The notes: generated from the sequence alone by a model not told the origin. 64,000 nt of DNA from Capsicum annuum (GCF_002878395.1 NC_061121.1:43287180-43351179), one strand, 5' to 3'. Positions 1 through 11,835 are shown, numbered from the stretch's first letter. Made by a program: numbers and translations.

Positions 1-1823
1 ATAAAGCAAAATAGCTAGGTTGGGGTCCAATCTGTAACACCAATTAGAAGGGTGTCAATACCGCGCCACTGATAAAGACAAGCTATGGGTGACCCTTATC
101 TGACAATGTCCCCAAAAGAAAATGGTGGGACCCTTATCTAACAGTGTTTATCCACCTTATCAAACCTCATCTATCAGTGTTGATGTCTCAACCTATGCTG
201 GATACATAGTTCTTGAATGTAAGGATTGCTTCTAAGGATCACACCCTCAGCTGTCAGTGTGTGTCCTCATCCTTGAGTTCACTCGGTGCTAAATTCTACT
301 ACCATATAAATAGACACTGAACATGATTAACTGAACTGAACTGTACTGAGTTCATTGAGTTCCGTTGACTGATGAAATACTACTGAGATTACTGAAGTAC
401 TGAGCTTTCTGATATTACTAAGTTTACAGAGTTTTCCTGAGTCACATGACTTACTAAATTCTACTGAACATGGCTTGACTAAGTATATCATGAAAACATG
501 ACACTGGCTCTAGGAACAAAGCTAAATTATTAGTTACAAGTACCCTCAAGACTCGATAGCATGAAACTGACAAGACTTTACACTTCATGAACACATAACC
601 AATATCTACAATTCATAATATAATAAGTTGGGGATATCATGAAGTACATGGTTATCATAATCTTGTACATAGAAGGAATGCATATAATCAATGTCATAAT
701 TCCACATTCTAGCATTATGATCATTTTAACAAACCTCTACATTGCACATCAATAGGATAGGATTAATTTGAACATAAGGGTAAAACATGAATCCATCACT
801 TAAGTTTCAATTGAGATATATTACGTAATTTCTAGTATTCTAGGAATTTTATCAAACACCTTGCATACACCACTTAGGGCATAGGTATAATCATTAATTA
901 ACACCTCATAAACCACTTAATTCATGGATTTAAACTCATATACTAATGTAATTCCATCAAAACACATTGAGATTCCAACTTGGGAACCATACAACAACTA
1001 TCATATCAACATAATCAATCCACAACATAATATTCATAATACATGATTTAAAACTTGATTCTTGGGCTTTATGGATGAAAGGAACCCTTGAATAAACACT
1101 ATGCATACCTTGATTGTAATTTTCTTGAAGTTCTTAGAGATATTCTTGGCATTGGCTTGATTTCTTAAAAGCCAGGGTTTTGTTTCTTAGGAGAGAATTT
1201 TATTAATTTGGGGAAAAAGTTAATAAATAATGATTTTAAATGTTTTTAGGGATTAAATCCCGCACCTGGACATGTTAAAACCTTGGGAAAATACCAATTT
1301 ATCCCTGGAAGAAATATTTATTTTTCATCAAAATTTTCTGATTTGGCAGGCTGGCCTGATGCGGCGCTATTCTGCCGTGTCTCTTAAATTTGACAACTGG
1401 TAAATTGAGATATGGGACAATGCGGAGCTACCCACTTTGTTTGAGACTTGGAAGTTTGGCGTGACGCGGGGACATTGTAGAGATTCAATGGAAAAAGGAC
1501 AATTGGGATTTAGGAGCCCTCTGCGACGCGGTGTAATCGCGGAGTATTACTGGAAACTAACAAATGGCATTTTGGATTATGGCGCGAAGTTTCACTAGCT
1601 TAAATGATAGTGTTTTATGATTGAAACTTTAAATCGCTATAATTTCTTGCTCAGTTATCGGATTTAGGAGAATTTGGTATCGATGGAAAGCTTATTCAAT
1701 TTCCCACACAACAAAAATAAAAATCTTGAAAATTCCACATAGATAAAATTGTATTCAAATTTAAAGCATGTCTTTGACATCTTCAAGATTAATTTAAGCT
1801 AAGAAGAAGTACGGGATATTACG
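1..1823 (-). repeat. Ty3/gypsy LTR, minus strand, cut by window edge
   Basis: Read on the minus strand, this stretch matches the LTR at 37776-40502 along most of its length. Shared landmarks are the four 'gtcagatgagggt' words (here inverted at about 60-290), the 'ctaaggtatgcatagtgttcat' region (here near 1090-1120) and the 5' end, where minus-strand TAATATCCCGTAC ends at 1811-1821. The LTR 3' end lies outside the window. It abuts a gypsy pol reading frame at 1825 with no spacer, so it probably inserted into that pol gene. No coding sequence is visible within it. The two copies are clearly diverged in the 1300-1560 part. Confidence 0.75.
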
Positions 1824-1824
1824 A

Positions 1825-4800
1825 CTACCATGACGAAGTGCTTTGTAACGTGATACCAGTGCAAGCGTGTCATTTATTGTTAGGTAGACCTAGGCAATAT
1901 GATAGGTCTACCAAACATGATGGGAGTTTTAATCGATATAAACTTGATAATGATGGACAAAAGGTCACATTTTATCCACTTTTGCCTTCACAAGTGAATA
2001 AATTGTATCAAAGGATGAGAGAATTAAAAAATAGGAGGGGTAGGGGTATCCAAGGCTGCTTCAAACTCAAATGAAAAAAAAAACATGGTGATGTTGGTTA
2101 GAAATAAAGAGCTCTTCGTGGATCATGATAAGGATACTCCCATGCTTCTTTTGGCATATTGTTTTAACACTAACCCCACTAATTCATCTATTTCTCCTTT
2201 GATTTCTTGTGTGTTGTAGGATTATGAAGATATTATTCCCAAAGAACTTCCACAAGGGTTGTCCTCACTTTGGGGAATTGAACACCAAATAGATTTTATA
2301 CCAGGCTCATAATTGCCCAACAAACTGGCTTATAGAAGCAACCCAATGGATACCAAGGAATCGCAAATCCAAGTTGAGGAACTTCTCAACAAAGGGTACA
2401 TAAAGGAGAGTATGAGGTCTCGGTACTGCTAGTTCCCAAGAAAGATGGGACTTGGCCTATGTGCATTGATTGTTGAGCCATCAATAAGATAATGGTAAAA
2501 TATCGTCACCCTATTCCTAGGCTAGATAATATGCTTGATGAATTGTGTGGTTCGTGTTTGTTTTCTAAAATTGATTTGAGGAGTGGCTATCAACAAATCC
2601 GTATGCAATCGGGTGATGAATGGAAAATCGCCTTCGAGACCAAATTTAGTCTCTATGAATGGTTGGTTATGCCATTCATCTTGAAAAATTCTCCAATTAC
2701 TTTCATGAGGCTAATGATCATGTGATGAATCCATTTATTAGAAAGTTTGTTGTTTTTTACTTTGACGATGTGTTGGTGTATAGTAAGTCCTTAGATGAGC
2801 ATGTAAAGCATTTACAATGTGTGTTTGATGTCCTCCTAAAGGAGAAGTTATATTATAATCTAGAAAAGTGTTCTTTTGGTGTCCATGAGGTTTTATTTAT
2901 TGGGTTTTTGGTAAGGTCAAGAGGGGTCGAAGTGGATGAATCTAAGATTAACACCATTAAAAATTAGCCAACTCCTAAGACCGTAGGTGAAGTGAGAAGC
3001 TTCCATGAGTTGGCTAGTTTTTATAGATGTTTTGTCAAAGGAGTTAGCACTATTTATACCTCCTTGACCGAAGTAATTAAAAAGGATCGACCTTTCAACT
3101 AGTTAGATGATCAAGCTAAGGCCTTCGAGGACTTAAAAGTTATGCTCATCTCGGCCCCTTTGCTACAATTGCTAAATTTTCACAAGACTTTGGAGGTCGA
3201 ATGTGATGCTAGCAAAGTCAGCATAGGCAGGATTTTATTACAAGAATTGAAGCCTATTGACCACTTTAGCGAAAAGCTCAAAGGAGAAACTCTAAACTAC
3301 TCTACGTACAATTTAGAGTTGAATTTCTTGATTAGAGCCTTGGCCACTTGGCAACATTATTTATGGCTTAAAGAATTCATGATCCGAATGGATCATGAAT
3401 CCTTGAAGCATCTACGGGAATAAGACAAGCTTAATCGGTGGCATGCAAAATGGATTGAATTTTTTTGAAACTTTTCCTTATGTTATTCATTACAAGAAGG
3501 GTAAAGATAATTTGGTTACCGATGCTTTATCCCAAAAACATGTTCTTGTGTCTACCTTGTCATCTAAGTTGATGGGGTTTGAAAGCCTCAAGTCTTTATA
3601 TTCCGAGGAACCTCACTTCGCTCCTATCTATAGGAAAAATGAAGTGTTGGATAGGGATAGGTGGGTTACGGATAGGGGTTTCCACCCCTATACCAAATTT
3701 GATGGATACTTGTTCAAGGGCAGACGATTATGTGTTCCCTCAAGACGATTATGGAGAGAGTTTTTTGTGAGGAAAGCACACAATGGCGGTCTAATGGGCC
3801 ATTTGGGGTCGATAAGACCCTTGAATTTTGGAAGAATAATTTTATTAGCCTAGAATACACAAGGATGTGGCCCGTATTTGCAGCCAATGTGTTGAGTGCA
3901 AAGGAGCCAAGTCATGGTTCCAACCCCATGGGTTGTACACCCCATTGTCTACCCCTTTTCATCATTGGCTTGACATATCAATGGACTTTGTGTTGGGATT
4001 ATTGAGGACTAGAAGAGGGAATGATAGTATTTTTGCTGTGGTGGATCAGTTTTCCAAGATGGCTTACTTTATTCCTTGTTCTAAATGTGATGATACACCT
4101 AGTGTAGCCTCTTTGTTTGTTGATAATATTGCAAAACTTCATGGTGTTCTGAGGACCATAGTGAGTGATAGTTATTCTAAATTCCTAATCCAATTTTGGA
4201 AGTCCATGTAGGGTAGGATCGATACTAAGTTGTTGTTTTCTACTTCATGCCATCCACAAATCGATGGCCAAATGGAAGTACTAAATAGGACCTTAGGGTC
4301 TATGCTACGGTCTATGGTTAAGGGAAAAATGACTTCTTGGGAGGAGCACTTACTGTTGATTGAGTTTTCTTATAATCCTGTTATACACTCAAGCACGGGG
4401 ATGACACCTTTTGAGTGTGTATATGACATCAACCTCCTCACCCCTTTGGATTTGACCCCTTTTACTAGTGATCTTGTGATAAGATTAGATGGAAGCAAAT
4501 AGGCTGAGTTCATGAAAAAGCTACATGAGAAGGTGAGGTTGCAGTTGGAGAAGAAAAAGTAAGATGTTGCAAGGCGAGCCAACAAAGAAAGAAGAAAACT
4601 CATTGTTGAATTGGGAGATTGAGTGTGGGTGCTTTTAAGGAAGGATAGATTCCCGTCTCAAAGGAAATCCAAATTGATGCCAAGGGCTGATGGTACATTC
4701 CAAGTGCTTAAGAAAATCAATGACAATGCCAACAAGATTGACCTTCCACCGGAATATCAAGTGCACAACACTTTCAATGTGTGTGATCTTTCTTTAGTGG

Positions 4801-5027
4801 ATACGGTTGAGAATGACCAAATACCGAATTTGTGGTCAAATTCCTCTCAAGATGGAGTGGATGATATGGGTGTAGCAAGCTATTCGATAGTTTCACGACC
4901 ATTCACACGTTGTCATGCTCGGAAGTTACGAAAACTCCAAGCTATATTCATGAAAATAGCCATGTGTGAGTTGGTACTTGACCCACCAAATGGTTTAAAT
5001 ATTTTTAAGTGTGAAGAAGAGCCTTGA
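1825..5027 (+). pseudogene. Ty3/gypsy pol pseudogene (protease tail, RT, RNase H, integrase)
   Basis: This is a decayed retrotransposon polyprotein in the order protease, reverse transcriptase, RNase H, integrase, which is the Ty3/gypsy order. The protease tail (1825-2071) has HLLLGRP; its active site lies upstream and is lost to the LTR insertion at 1823. RT (about 2217-2970) has [13 protein letters not shown], and the catalytic box YFDD is intact at 2758-2769. RNase H (2970-3425) keeps the Asp of ECDAS, a Glu in YNLELN and the Asp of DHESL. Integrase (3440-4990) has HHCC remnants, an Asp in DISMDF, an Asp in VSDSYS, a Glu in QMEVLNRTL, and a C-terminal FPSQRKSKLMPRADG block without a visible chromodomain. 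Frameshifts and stops occur throughout, for example near 2412, 2700, 2967, 3424 and 4210. The family is certain; the lineage (chromovirus, perhaps CRM-like) is only a guess. Confidence 0.93.
5011..5025 (+). other. Likely polypurine tract of the gypsy element
   Basis: The purine-rich stretch GTGAAGAAGAG lies between the end of the integrase frame and the start of the 3' LTR, where plus-strand priming should occur. Confidence 0.5.
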
Positions 5028-5600
5028 AGTGTAATAAACTTACACTCCAAGGACACACAATGTCAAGGGTTAAATGGTCATTTTATCTTTCATTTGTGGT
5101 GTATTATAAAAGGACAACATTAGGGTTATTTTGGCCTTAGTTCATTCATATTTTGGAAGACAACAAACACTTGTAATATTTTTGGAACTTCTCTCTTCCA
5201 TTGGAGAAGCCCCAATTCCAAAAACTCACTAGTAGAGTGATACTAGTATTGTTTCTTGGCTAGAAATTAAGATCTTAAGTTCCTCTTGGTCCAAGTAAGA
5301 ACTTGGTATTGATATTCATTAATCTTAGAGTCCTTTCTCTTGTTAGGGTTCTTAGATCATTGAATATTGTGTGTCAAGTTTCTATCTCTTTTGTAATCTT
5401 GTTAACTTTGTGTTGTTGAATCTAAAACTCTAGTGAAGCCATGTGGGACTCTTTCGATTCACTAGCATTTTTTCCTTTTAATTCATCTCATTTTCTTGTT
5501 CAAAACACAAACTCAAAGTCTAGTGAAGCTGTGTGATGCCTATTTCGATTCACTAGCAACTTGTTGTTCATTTTGTTGGTCTTGTGTTGGTTGGAATCTC
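5028..5600 (+). repeat. 3' LTR of the gypsy element
   Basis: This follows directly after the pol pseudogene. It opens with TGAAGTGTAA inside a hairpin (5022-5052; 13-bp arms with one mismatch). A TATA-like TATAAAA lies at 5105-5111. Two diverged copies of a block with 'tctagtgaagc' and 'tttcgattcactagca' lie at 5432-5470 and 5519-5560. A partial second copy of the 3' half lies at 34109-34281, which supports LTR identity and puts the right end near 5597. No 5' LTR is in the window. The exact end is uncertain. Confidence 0.65.
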
Positions 5601-7189
5601 TTGATACACAGTCTTGTATCATAATGTAACATTACTCTTGAATCAAGAGTTCTGAATGCCTCTTCTTTCGCAAAGTTGCATTTATAAGAAACTGTCATTT
5701 GTATCACAATTATGATTAGTAACTCTCCCATCCTATAAATTCGTATGACTTACGGATGTTTACAAATATTTTTTACAGTGAGTTTAAAGAGTTTTTAATC
5801 TTTGCATTAATTAAGAAGGAATTATCCTTCACTAACAATTGATGTATTTTAAGCAAACATTTTTATGAATATACTTTATTTAACTACTAAATCCTCATCA
5901 ATTTTTTATTTAGCCAGTCCTGAACTCATTCTAGAATTAATGAATGTGCCAAATTTTACTCAGAGACAGGCCGCTTCATTTTGAATTTGCTTTGAATTTT
6001 GTCATTACTAAGCACCATAGGACTATTCTCTGATGTTTTGTTAATTACTTCATTGAACTGTTTCATGAGAAGAGAAAATTTAAAAAAGAAGAGCTTGTGT
6101 GCAATGCAGACAAACCATAATATCAATACTGGACTCACCCGTATTCAATCAAAATACTTCTTCTGTAGTTAATAAATCTAAATTGTGTAGCAAACACCAC
6201 CTGATTGACCTACCATAAACAACTATCGACTACTTCAACTTCAAAGAAGAGAAGTTTGGGATTCTTTCCGCCCTAGAAGAGAGAAATTAACTGCATTGAG
6301 AGAAGTTTTCGTCATGAAATTCAACTCTAGTGAGACCAATTTGGAGAAGGTTGCCATATCCTTGCAGCTCAAAGCAGACATGAATGACAAGATACAACCT
6401 GTTTTAGCACCAACGAGCTTTATAAGAGGCCCCAGATTCTTTTAAGTTCCTAATATTTGGTTAACACATGTTAGTAGTTTCATTCAGAACATTATCTATT
6501 AACATTTGTACATCCATGTGTAGTTTGAAAATCAAACGAGAGAATTAATCGAGATTGTGTTTTTTATATCTTGAAGTGAACATTACCTGTGAGGTTTACT
6601 TTATATGGTATTGGCATTTCCGGAGCTCTTATAGGCCTTTTTACATGTGGAAACAGAATGCAAAAGAGTAAGGATGTTCGATAAATTTTTATTGATCGAC
6701 AGTTATAGGCCTCCGTAGAACTCAAACAATTTATCTTCTGTTTTCTGAATGTCTGAGGGTTGAACGAACTTATGTTTTGTGTTCATGAGAGTGGGATCTC
6801 CTTGAATCTATTTTAATTATGTTTCCATCGCTGCTTTTTTGTTATGTGAAAATGAAGAGTAATATTATGGTAGTAATGGAGGGTTTAGATAATGCCACGT
6901 GGGAATATCTAGTAGTAGTAGTGCTCCATTAGGGGTTAGTGGCATGAATGAACCAAATTTATCACGGTCGATAGCATAACTAAGCCCAACTATTAGCAGA
7001 TGACATGACTGAGCTGTTTCTAAAACGATCCTTAAATCCGGGTTTAAAATGCTCTTACATGATATAAACCTTATTAAAAGAGCAGTGATTTCTTCATGGG
7101 AAAAAAAGTAAATGCCAAACTGATCGATAGTGAAACGGCTCGCAGAAACTACAAAGAAGGCTAATGTAAAGAGAGAATCATTTATGAGT
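5601..7189. other. No gene recognised
   Basis: This stretch is AT-rich with only short reading frames. I see no domain, tRNA or repeat structure that I can name. The 130-codon minus-strand frame at 6865-7257 shows no family features, and its right end overlaps the copia relic. Confidence 0.6.
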
Positions 7190-8300
7190 ATAGACATTTG
7201 TAGAAGAGGAAGGGTTGGTAAGTAATTCAAAGCTATGTGACTAAAGTCCCTAATCATGTGGATCCTAGGAATTTCAAGGAGGCCAACAAAACATGGATAG
7301 TATTTGATTTACTACATGGAAAGAATACAGTTGGACCAAAATGGGCGTACACGATTAAATATCATGTAAATAGTGAGGTACAAAGCTACAAAGAAAGGCT
7401 GGTTGCAAAGGGTTATTGCCAATAAGAAGGCTTAGATTATTATGGCACTTCTCTCATATTGCTCAGATGATAACAGTGAGATGTTTTATTGCACTGGCTG
7501 TATCTAAATTTTGGAATTTATTTCAAATGGATATTTATAATGCCTTCTTTCAAGAAGATCTTGCTGAGGAGGTGTATATAGACATGCCTAAAGGTTTTAA
7601 GCAACCTTGAGAGATTAAAGTTTGTAAATTGCTCAAATCCTTAGATGGTTTAAAGCAAGCTTCAAGGCAATGGAACATCAAACTCACTTCTCCCTATTGG
7701 TTTTCCTCAGAGTACATGTGATTACTCACTATCTACTCTGAAGAAAGGTGAAGACATAGTGATTGTGTTGGTGTATGTTGATCGACTCCTCATCACAGGA
7801 AGCAATTATCAATTGATTCGACAATTCAAACTAAAGGATTTAAGTCAGAGCAAGTATTTATTCGGCATTGAAGTTTTGAGGTCAAGTTCAAGTGTTGTCT
7901 TGAACCAAAGGAAGTTTGTTTAGAGTTAATCAATGATTCAAGTCTTAGTGGTGCTAAACCATTTTCTACTTCTTTGGAATCCAACTTAAGGTTGACTTTA
8001 GTAGAGTATGACAGTTGATGGTCTAGCTGGTGATACTATTTTACAAGATGTTACTTCCTATCAGAAATTGGTTTGCAATCTATTATATGCTATTAGCACT
8101 AGACTAGATATTAGTTATACAGTGCAAACTCTCAGTTAATTCATGCAAGCTCCTAAGAAATCTCATACGGAAGCAGCTATCAAGTAGTCAAATATTTGAA
8201 GGGCGCAGTTGGTCAATGTATTTGGTTACAAGCTAAACCTGCATCCATGTTGACTCGTTGGTGTGACTCAGGGTTGCCTATCCCGACACCAAAAGATAAA
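7190..8300 (+). pseudogene. Ty1/copia pol relic (reverse transcriptase, start of RNase H)
   Basis: Copia RT motifs appear in order across three frames: DPRNFKEA, KWAYTIKYHVN, YKERLVAKGY (7250-7420), FQMDIYNAFF and VYIDMPKGFKQP (7525-7608), LKQASRQWN (7650-7675), then VYVDRLLITGS (about 7772-7803). The last should contain the catalytic YVDD, but its second Asp is Arg here, so the polymerase site is destroyed. About 19 residues between FKEA and NKTW are missing relative to the family. The 3' part (8040-8150) has SYQKLVCNLLYAISTRLDISY. It fades after WCDSG (8268-8282), early in RNase H. No LTRs were found for this copy. Confidence 0.88.
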
Positions 8301-8712
8301 TTACAGGCTATGAGCATAACAGATTTACTCATAAGAAGATATATATTTTAGATAATGTTACTCTATCATAGTAGAGAAGTGCAATACCTCTTTTTCATAT
8401 CCCCTTTTTATTTTTCTTCTCTATTTCTCTAGTTTCATATGAGAATATTTGAAATGCACAACAACAAATGTTGAAATTAGAACATATTAGAATCAAACTT
8501 GGGTTGTTTCAGATTGTAAAATACATAAAGATTGAGGACGACTAGCGATCTAGACTTAGTGAAGTGCATCAAGGATGTGGAGGAAAATGTATTGGTGGTG
8601 GAAGAACTTATTTGACAAAGGCTACATTGGAAGCAATGTGAGTTTTAGGATGAAGAAAGACATAGTTTAAAGCTACGGTAGCCTGGTGGGATATTGCATC
8701 AATATATTCATA
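8301..8712. other. No gene recognised, target of TRIM insertion
   Basis: Non-coding sequence continuing from the copia relic. It ends at the target site duplication of the TRIM element. I cannot assign it to a family. Confidence 0.5.
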
Positions 8713-8717
8713 ACGCC

Positions 8718-8997
8718 TGTTGAAAATTGCTTTTCGTGACTGCATTAGTTTTTAGCATAATAAGTTATTTAATTTAGGATGAATTTGAATTTTTAATTCA
8801 AGTTAGGTTGTTTGATTTGGTGAGACATTTTAGTTAATTTGAATTTTGAATATTGCTGACTTTTCTATTGTAAGGTGGCTATGTAAAGCCCCTCAATGCT
8901 CAATATAATCATTGAAAGATATTGAAAGCCATTTCAATCAAACGAGAGTCATTTTAAACCTTTTTCATTGACCCATCTTTTTTAAAAAAAACCAACA
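8718..8997 (+). repeat. 5' LTR of the TRIM-like element
   Basis: 280 bp, beginning TG and ending CA. It aligns over its length with 9507-9804. The second LTR holds a small local duplication ('attgaaatcccattgaaagc') that explains most of the length difference. Confidence 0.9.
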
Positions 8998-9174
8998 GTG
9001 GTATTATCGCCTCATTGATCTTACGGAATCTGTGAGTTCTTCCAAAGCACTACCATACCATTTTTAATCCGTAAGGGATACCTTTTTTATTCATCAGGTC
9101 TACCTATTTTAACCCTGACTATCATTTTCAACCCATGCTTATTTTCAAAGCGTAGGGCTATTTTCAACAAAAAG

Positions 9175-9315
9175 ATGTCAAACCACAGTCTCTCTTTGAA
9201 TGCCCCAAAAATTTTCAACGATAAAAACTATCAAATTTGGTCTGTGAAGAAATCACATCTTGAAAGCTATCCTTTAGGTGATGTAGTGATGAAAGAAAAA
9301 TCCTTACATATTTAA
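9175..9315 (+). pseudogene. Copia gag N-terminal fragment inside TRIM
   Basis: A 46-codon frame starting at ATG 9175 and stopping at TAA 9313-9315. It contains NYQIWSVKKSHLES, which resembles the N-terminal NY-x-x-W block of Ty1/copia Gag (retrotrans_gag/UBN2 type). Gag is normally over 250 residues, so this is a stub. Downstream to 9490 a Lys/Arg/Ser-rich reading frame may be the rest of a degraded nucleocapsid. The match is short and by eye. Confidence 0.6.
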
Positions 9316-9506
9316 AAGTACTTCCAAACAAGATAAGATTGTTGATGGTTTTTCATCAAATAATCAAAAGACGAAAAAGAAAAAAGAGAAAGATCAACAT
9401 AAAAAATATGTGCAAGTTCAAAAGCAATCCTCAAGAACAAGCAGCGGAAGCAGAAATCGAAGAGGAGCATCTCTTTTAAATCGCCGTAACTAAAGCAAAG
9501 GAGGAG

Positions 9507-9804
9507 TGTTGAAAATTGCTTTTAGTAACTGCACTAATTTTTAGCAAAAAAAGTTATTTAATTTAGGATGAATTTGAATTTTAAATTTAAGTTAGGTTGT
9601 TTGATTTGTTGAGACATTTTTGTTAGTTTGAATTTTGAATATTGTTAATTTTCTATTGTAAGGTGGCTATGTAAAGTCCCTCAACGCTCAATAAAATCAT
9701 TGAGAGCTATTGAAATCCCATTGAAAGCTTGAAAGCCATTTCAATTCAAAGAGAGTCATTTTCACCCTTTTTCGATGCCCCCTATTTTTTTTAAAAAACC
9801 AACA
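9507..9804 (+). repeat. 3' LTR of the TRIM-like element
   Basis: 298 bp. It follows the purine tract directly and ends AACCAACA just before the second ACGCC copy. Confidence 0.9.
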
Positions 9805-9809
9805 ACGCC

Positions 9810-10555
9810 CCAGATTTTGTTAAAGGAACTCTGTGTATTTTTGTACCTTGTACTCCAATTTTTTAGGACATGGCGTCTTCTTGATTTGATTTGTCCTTGA
9901 TTTCTAAAGACCTCGAAACTAGCTGTTGAAACACCATTTACAATATTAGGCTTGTGAAAACATTTGCATTACTAGGCTTGTGACATGAATGTTTCAGGAG
10001 TGTTGGTCATTTGGACATTTGAAGGTGTAGTCCCAAAATTGTTGTCTGGATAATTGAACATACAAAACACCTCAGTTTTCAAGGATGTAGTTCAGGATCA
10101 ACGAAACTGAACCAGCAATTAAATCTTTGACATAAGGTAAACCATCAAAGAACGTTGAGAACAAATATGAAGTTGCCACAAAATACTTTGGTGAAAGATT
10201 TTACATCAAATCTGTTACATGAACAGTCAAATAACTTAAAAACCTTACACAGATACTGAGGTCTGAGTGCCAAAGTTAATATTGCCAAAACTGACAACTG
10301 GTCAAGAAGTATATCTGGGACCAAGTAAAAATCATTCCATTTAAAACTGCAGCTAGCAAGAGGCTATAGAAGTATCTCCGGATGCCCAAACTTTAATCTT
10401 GTAAAACATGTGTTTGACTCAAGACATTTGAGAGCAGCCTATGAGGATTCAATAACTAATTCTTCCACTCCTTCTCTGTAGATTTCAAATAAATCAGGAG
10501 ACCACCAACATATTAAGTTGAGCTGGAATGTAGCCATCTTGATACCTATTATTGT
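9810..10555. other. No gene recognised
   Basis: Non-coding sequence between the TRIM-like element and the inverted repeat. Both strands have many stops and no family motif I recognise. Confidence 0.5.
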
Positions 10556-10908
10556 GATGCACTTGTCGAATTTTGCAATGTCAAATCACATTAGTGTTTT
10601 ACCAAATAAGCCATAGGGAAGAAATCACTACATAATACTCGATAAACAAAATATTAGATTTATTTCTTGCTCATTAGCCTTTAATTATAGCGTCTCCCCA
10701 AAGCTTCATAACCTTACTTCCCTTTACACAATAAACTAATATTGACAAACTTTAGGTAATTTGGATTTTCGATAAAATATGAACTGATTTGTCCAACTAT
10801 ACTCTAACTATACAAGATATGTGAGTGATTAGCCACCCACTCCACCTAAGAGAAAAGAAATATTGTATTTGTACCTTACTGGTTTATGTTCACTAACGTT
10901 CACATTTT

Positions 10909-11157
10909 GTTAGGAGAAGCAGGCAAAGATCCTATCTGGAATCCTAACATTGTCCCCAAAAGGGAGAGATTAGAGCTTAGACAAGGCATTCTGTCACCTG
11001 TTCAAAGAATCCAGAGGCAACTTTATATCTATCTACAGGACCAGACTTTGAAGATACAGCTATTGATAACAAAACTGTCACTCTAATCTATGCATCAAAC
11101 AAGTACATTCCTCCTAATGAGATTGGTCTTGGAGCTACGCTGCTCGTATCACCAACT
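10909..11157 (+). pseudogene. Exon-like coding fragment, left arm, unidentified
   Basis: After a TTTTGTTAG acceptor-like site, a frame reads GEAGKDPIWNP then VPKRERLELRQGILSP. It shifts frame near 11000 and continues in another frame as TLIYASNKYIPPNEIG toward the loop. The right arm encodes the same peptide in the opposite orientation, so this is probably a copied host exon. I do not recognise the family. It is broken by at least one frameshift. Confidence 0.45.
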
Positions 11158-11208
11158 GTACTACATAAATGCATTTCTCCAAGACCAATCTCATTAGGCA
11201 GAATGTAT

Positions 11209-11396
11209 TTGTTTGGTGCATAGAGTGACAGTTTCGTCATCAACAACTATATCTTCAAAGTCTGGTCCTGTAGATTGATATAAAGTTGCCTCTGGAGTCA
11301 CTCCAGGTGATAAAATGCCTTGTATAAGGTCTAGTCTCACCCTTTTTGGGACACTATCAGGATTGCAGAGAGGATCTTTACCTGCTTCTTCTAAAA
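11209..11396 (-). pseudogene. Exon-like coding fragment, right arm, unidentified
   Basis: On the minus strand a CTTTTTTTAG acceptor-like site is followed by an open frame with EEAGKDPLCNPDSVPKR, RLDLIQGILSPGVTPEATLY and TGPDFEDIVVDDETVTL. It ends at a stop after QIHSA. This arm keeps the frame that is broken in the left arm, so it is nearer the ancestral exon. The peptide is rich in Asp and Pro, with no motif I know. Whether it belongs to a gene expressed elsewhere cannot be told here. Confidence 0.45.
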
Positions 11397-11835
11397 AAAG
11401 GTGAACGTTAGTGCACATAAAACAATAAGGTATTAATACAACAAATATTTTTTTCGATGGGATGGGTGTCTAAGTTCTTATATATCTTTTATCGTTAAAG
11501 GATAGATGGATGGCTAACTTCATATATTTATTGAAAATCCAAATATCGTGAAGTTTGTCAATGCCAGTTCATTGTGTAAAGGGAAGTAAGTTTTTGAAGC
11601 TTTGGGAAAAGACTATGATATAATGGCCAATGAGAAAGAAAGAAAACCAACATTTAGTTTATAGAGTACCATACAGTGATTGATTCCCTACGACTTATTT
11701 GGCAAAATCCTTAATGTGATTTGACAAGCACATGACAAAAATTTGAAGCGAAAGGAATTTCCTGCATAAAAATAAATCCGACTGTCATGAGTTTGATGCA
11801 TACTTATCAAGTTGTCTTGGAGCTTATGGTGTTAG

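Larger units (their letters stand above)
8718..9804 (+). mobile_element. Complete TRIM-like (very short copia) retrotransposon
   Basis: A 1,087-bp element with two direct LTRs (8718-8997 and 9507-9804), both beginning TGTTGAAAATTGC and ending AACCAACA. It has a primer-binding-site-like TGGTATTA at 8999-9006, a short gag-like frame (9175-9315), and a purine tract AAAGCAAAGGAGGAG at 9492-9506 touching the second LTR. The 5-bp word ACGCC occurs at 8713-8717 and again at 9805-9809 as a target site duplication. It lacks any protease, RT or integrase and must have moved with enzymes from another element. Confidence 0.92.
10556..11755. repeat. Long inverted repeat, arms of about 580 bp
   Basis: The left arm (about 10556-11134) and right arm (about 11177-11755) are reverse complements with moderate divergence, around a loop of about 42 bp. 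Matching anchors are 'cctaatgagattggtcttgga' against 'tccaagaccaatctcattagg' at the centre. Further out, 'gtcaaatcacatta' pairs with 'taatgtgatttgac', and the 'cttccctttacacaat' region pairs with 'attgtgtaaagggaag'. A transcript through it would fold into a long hairpin. Each arm holds one copy of an exon-like coding fragment. Confidence 0.85.

Noticed and set aside
6865..7257. 130-codon minus-strand frame
   Set aside because: No family feature, and it overlaps the plus-strand copia relic at its end.
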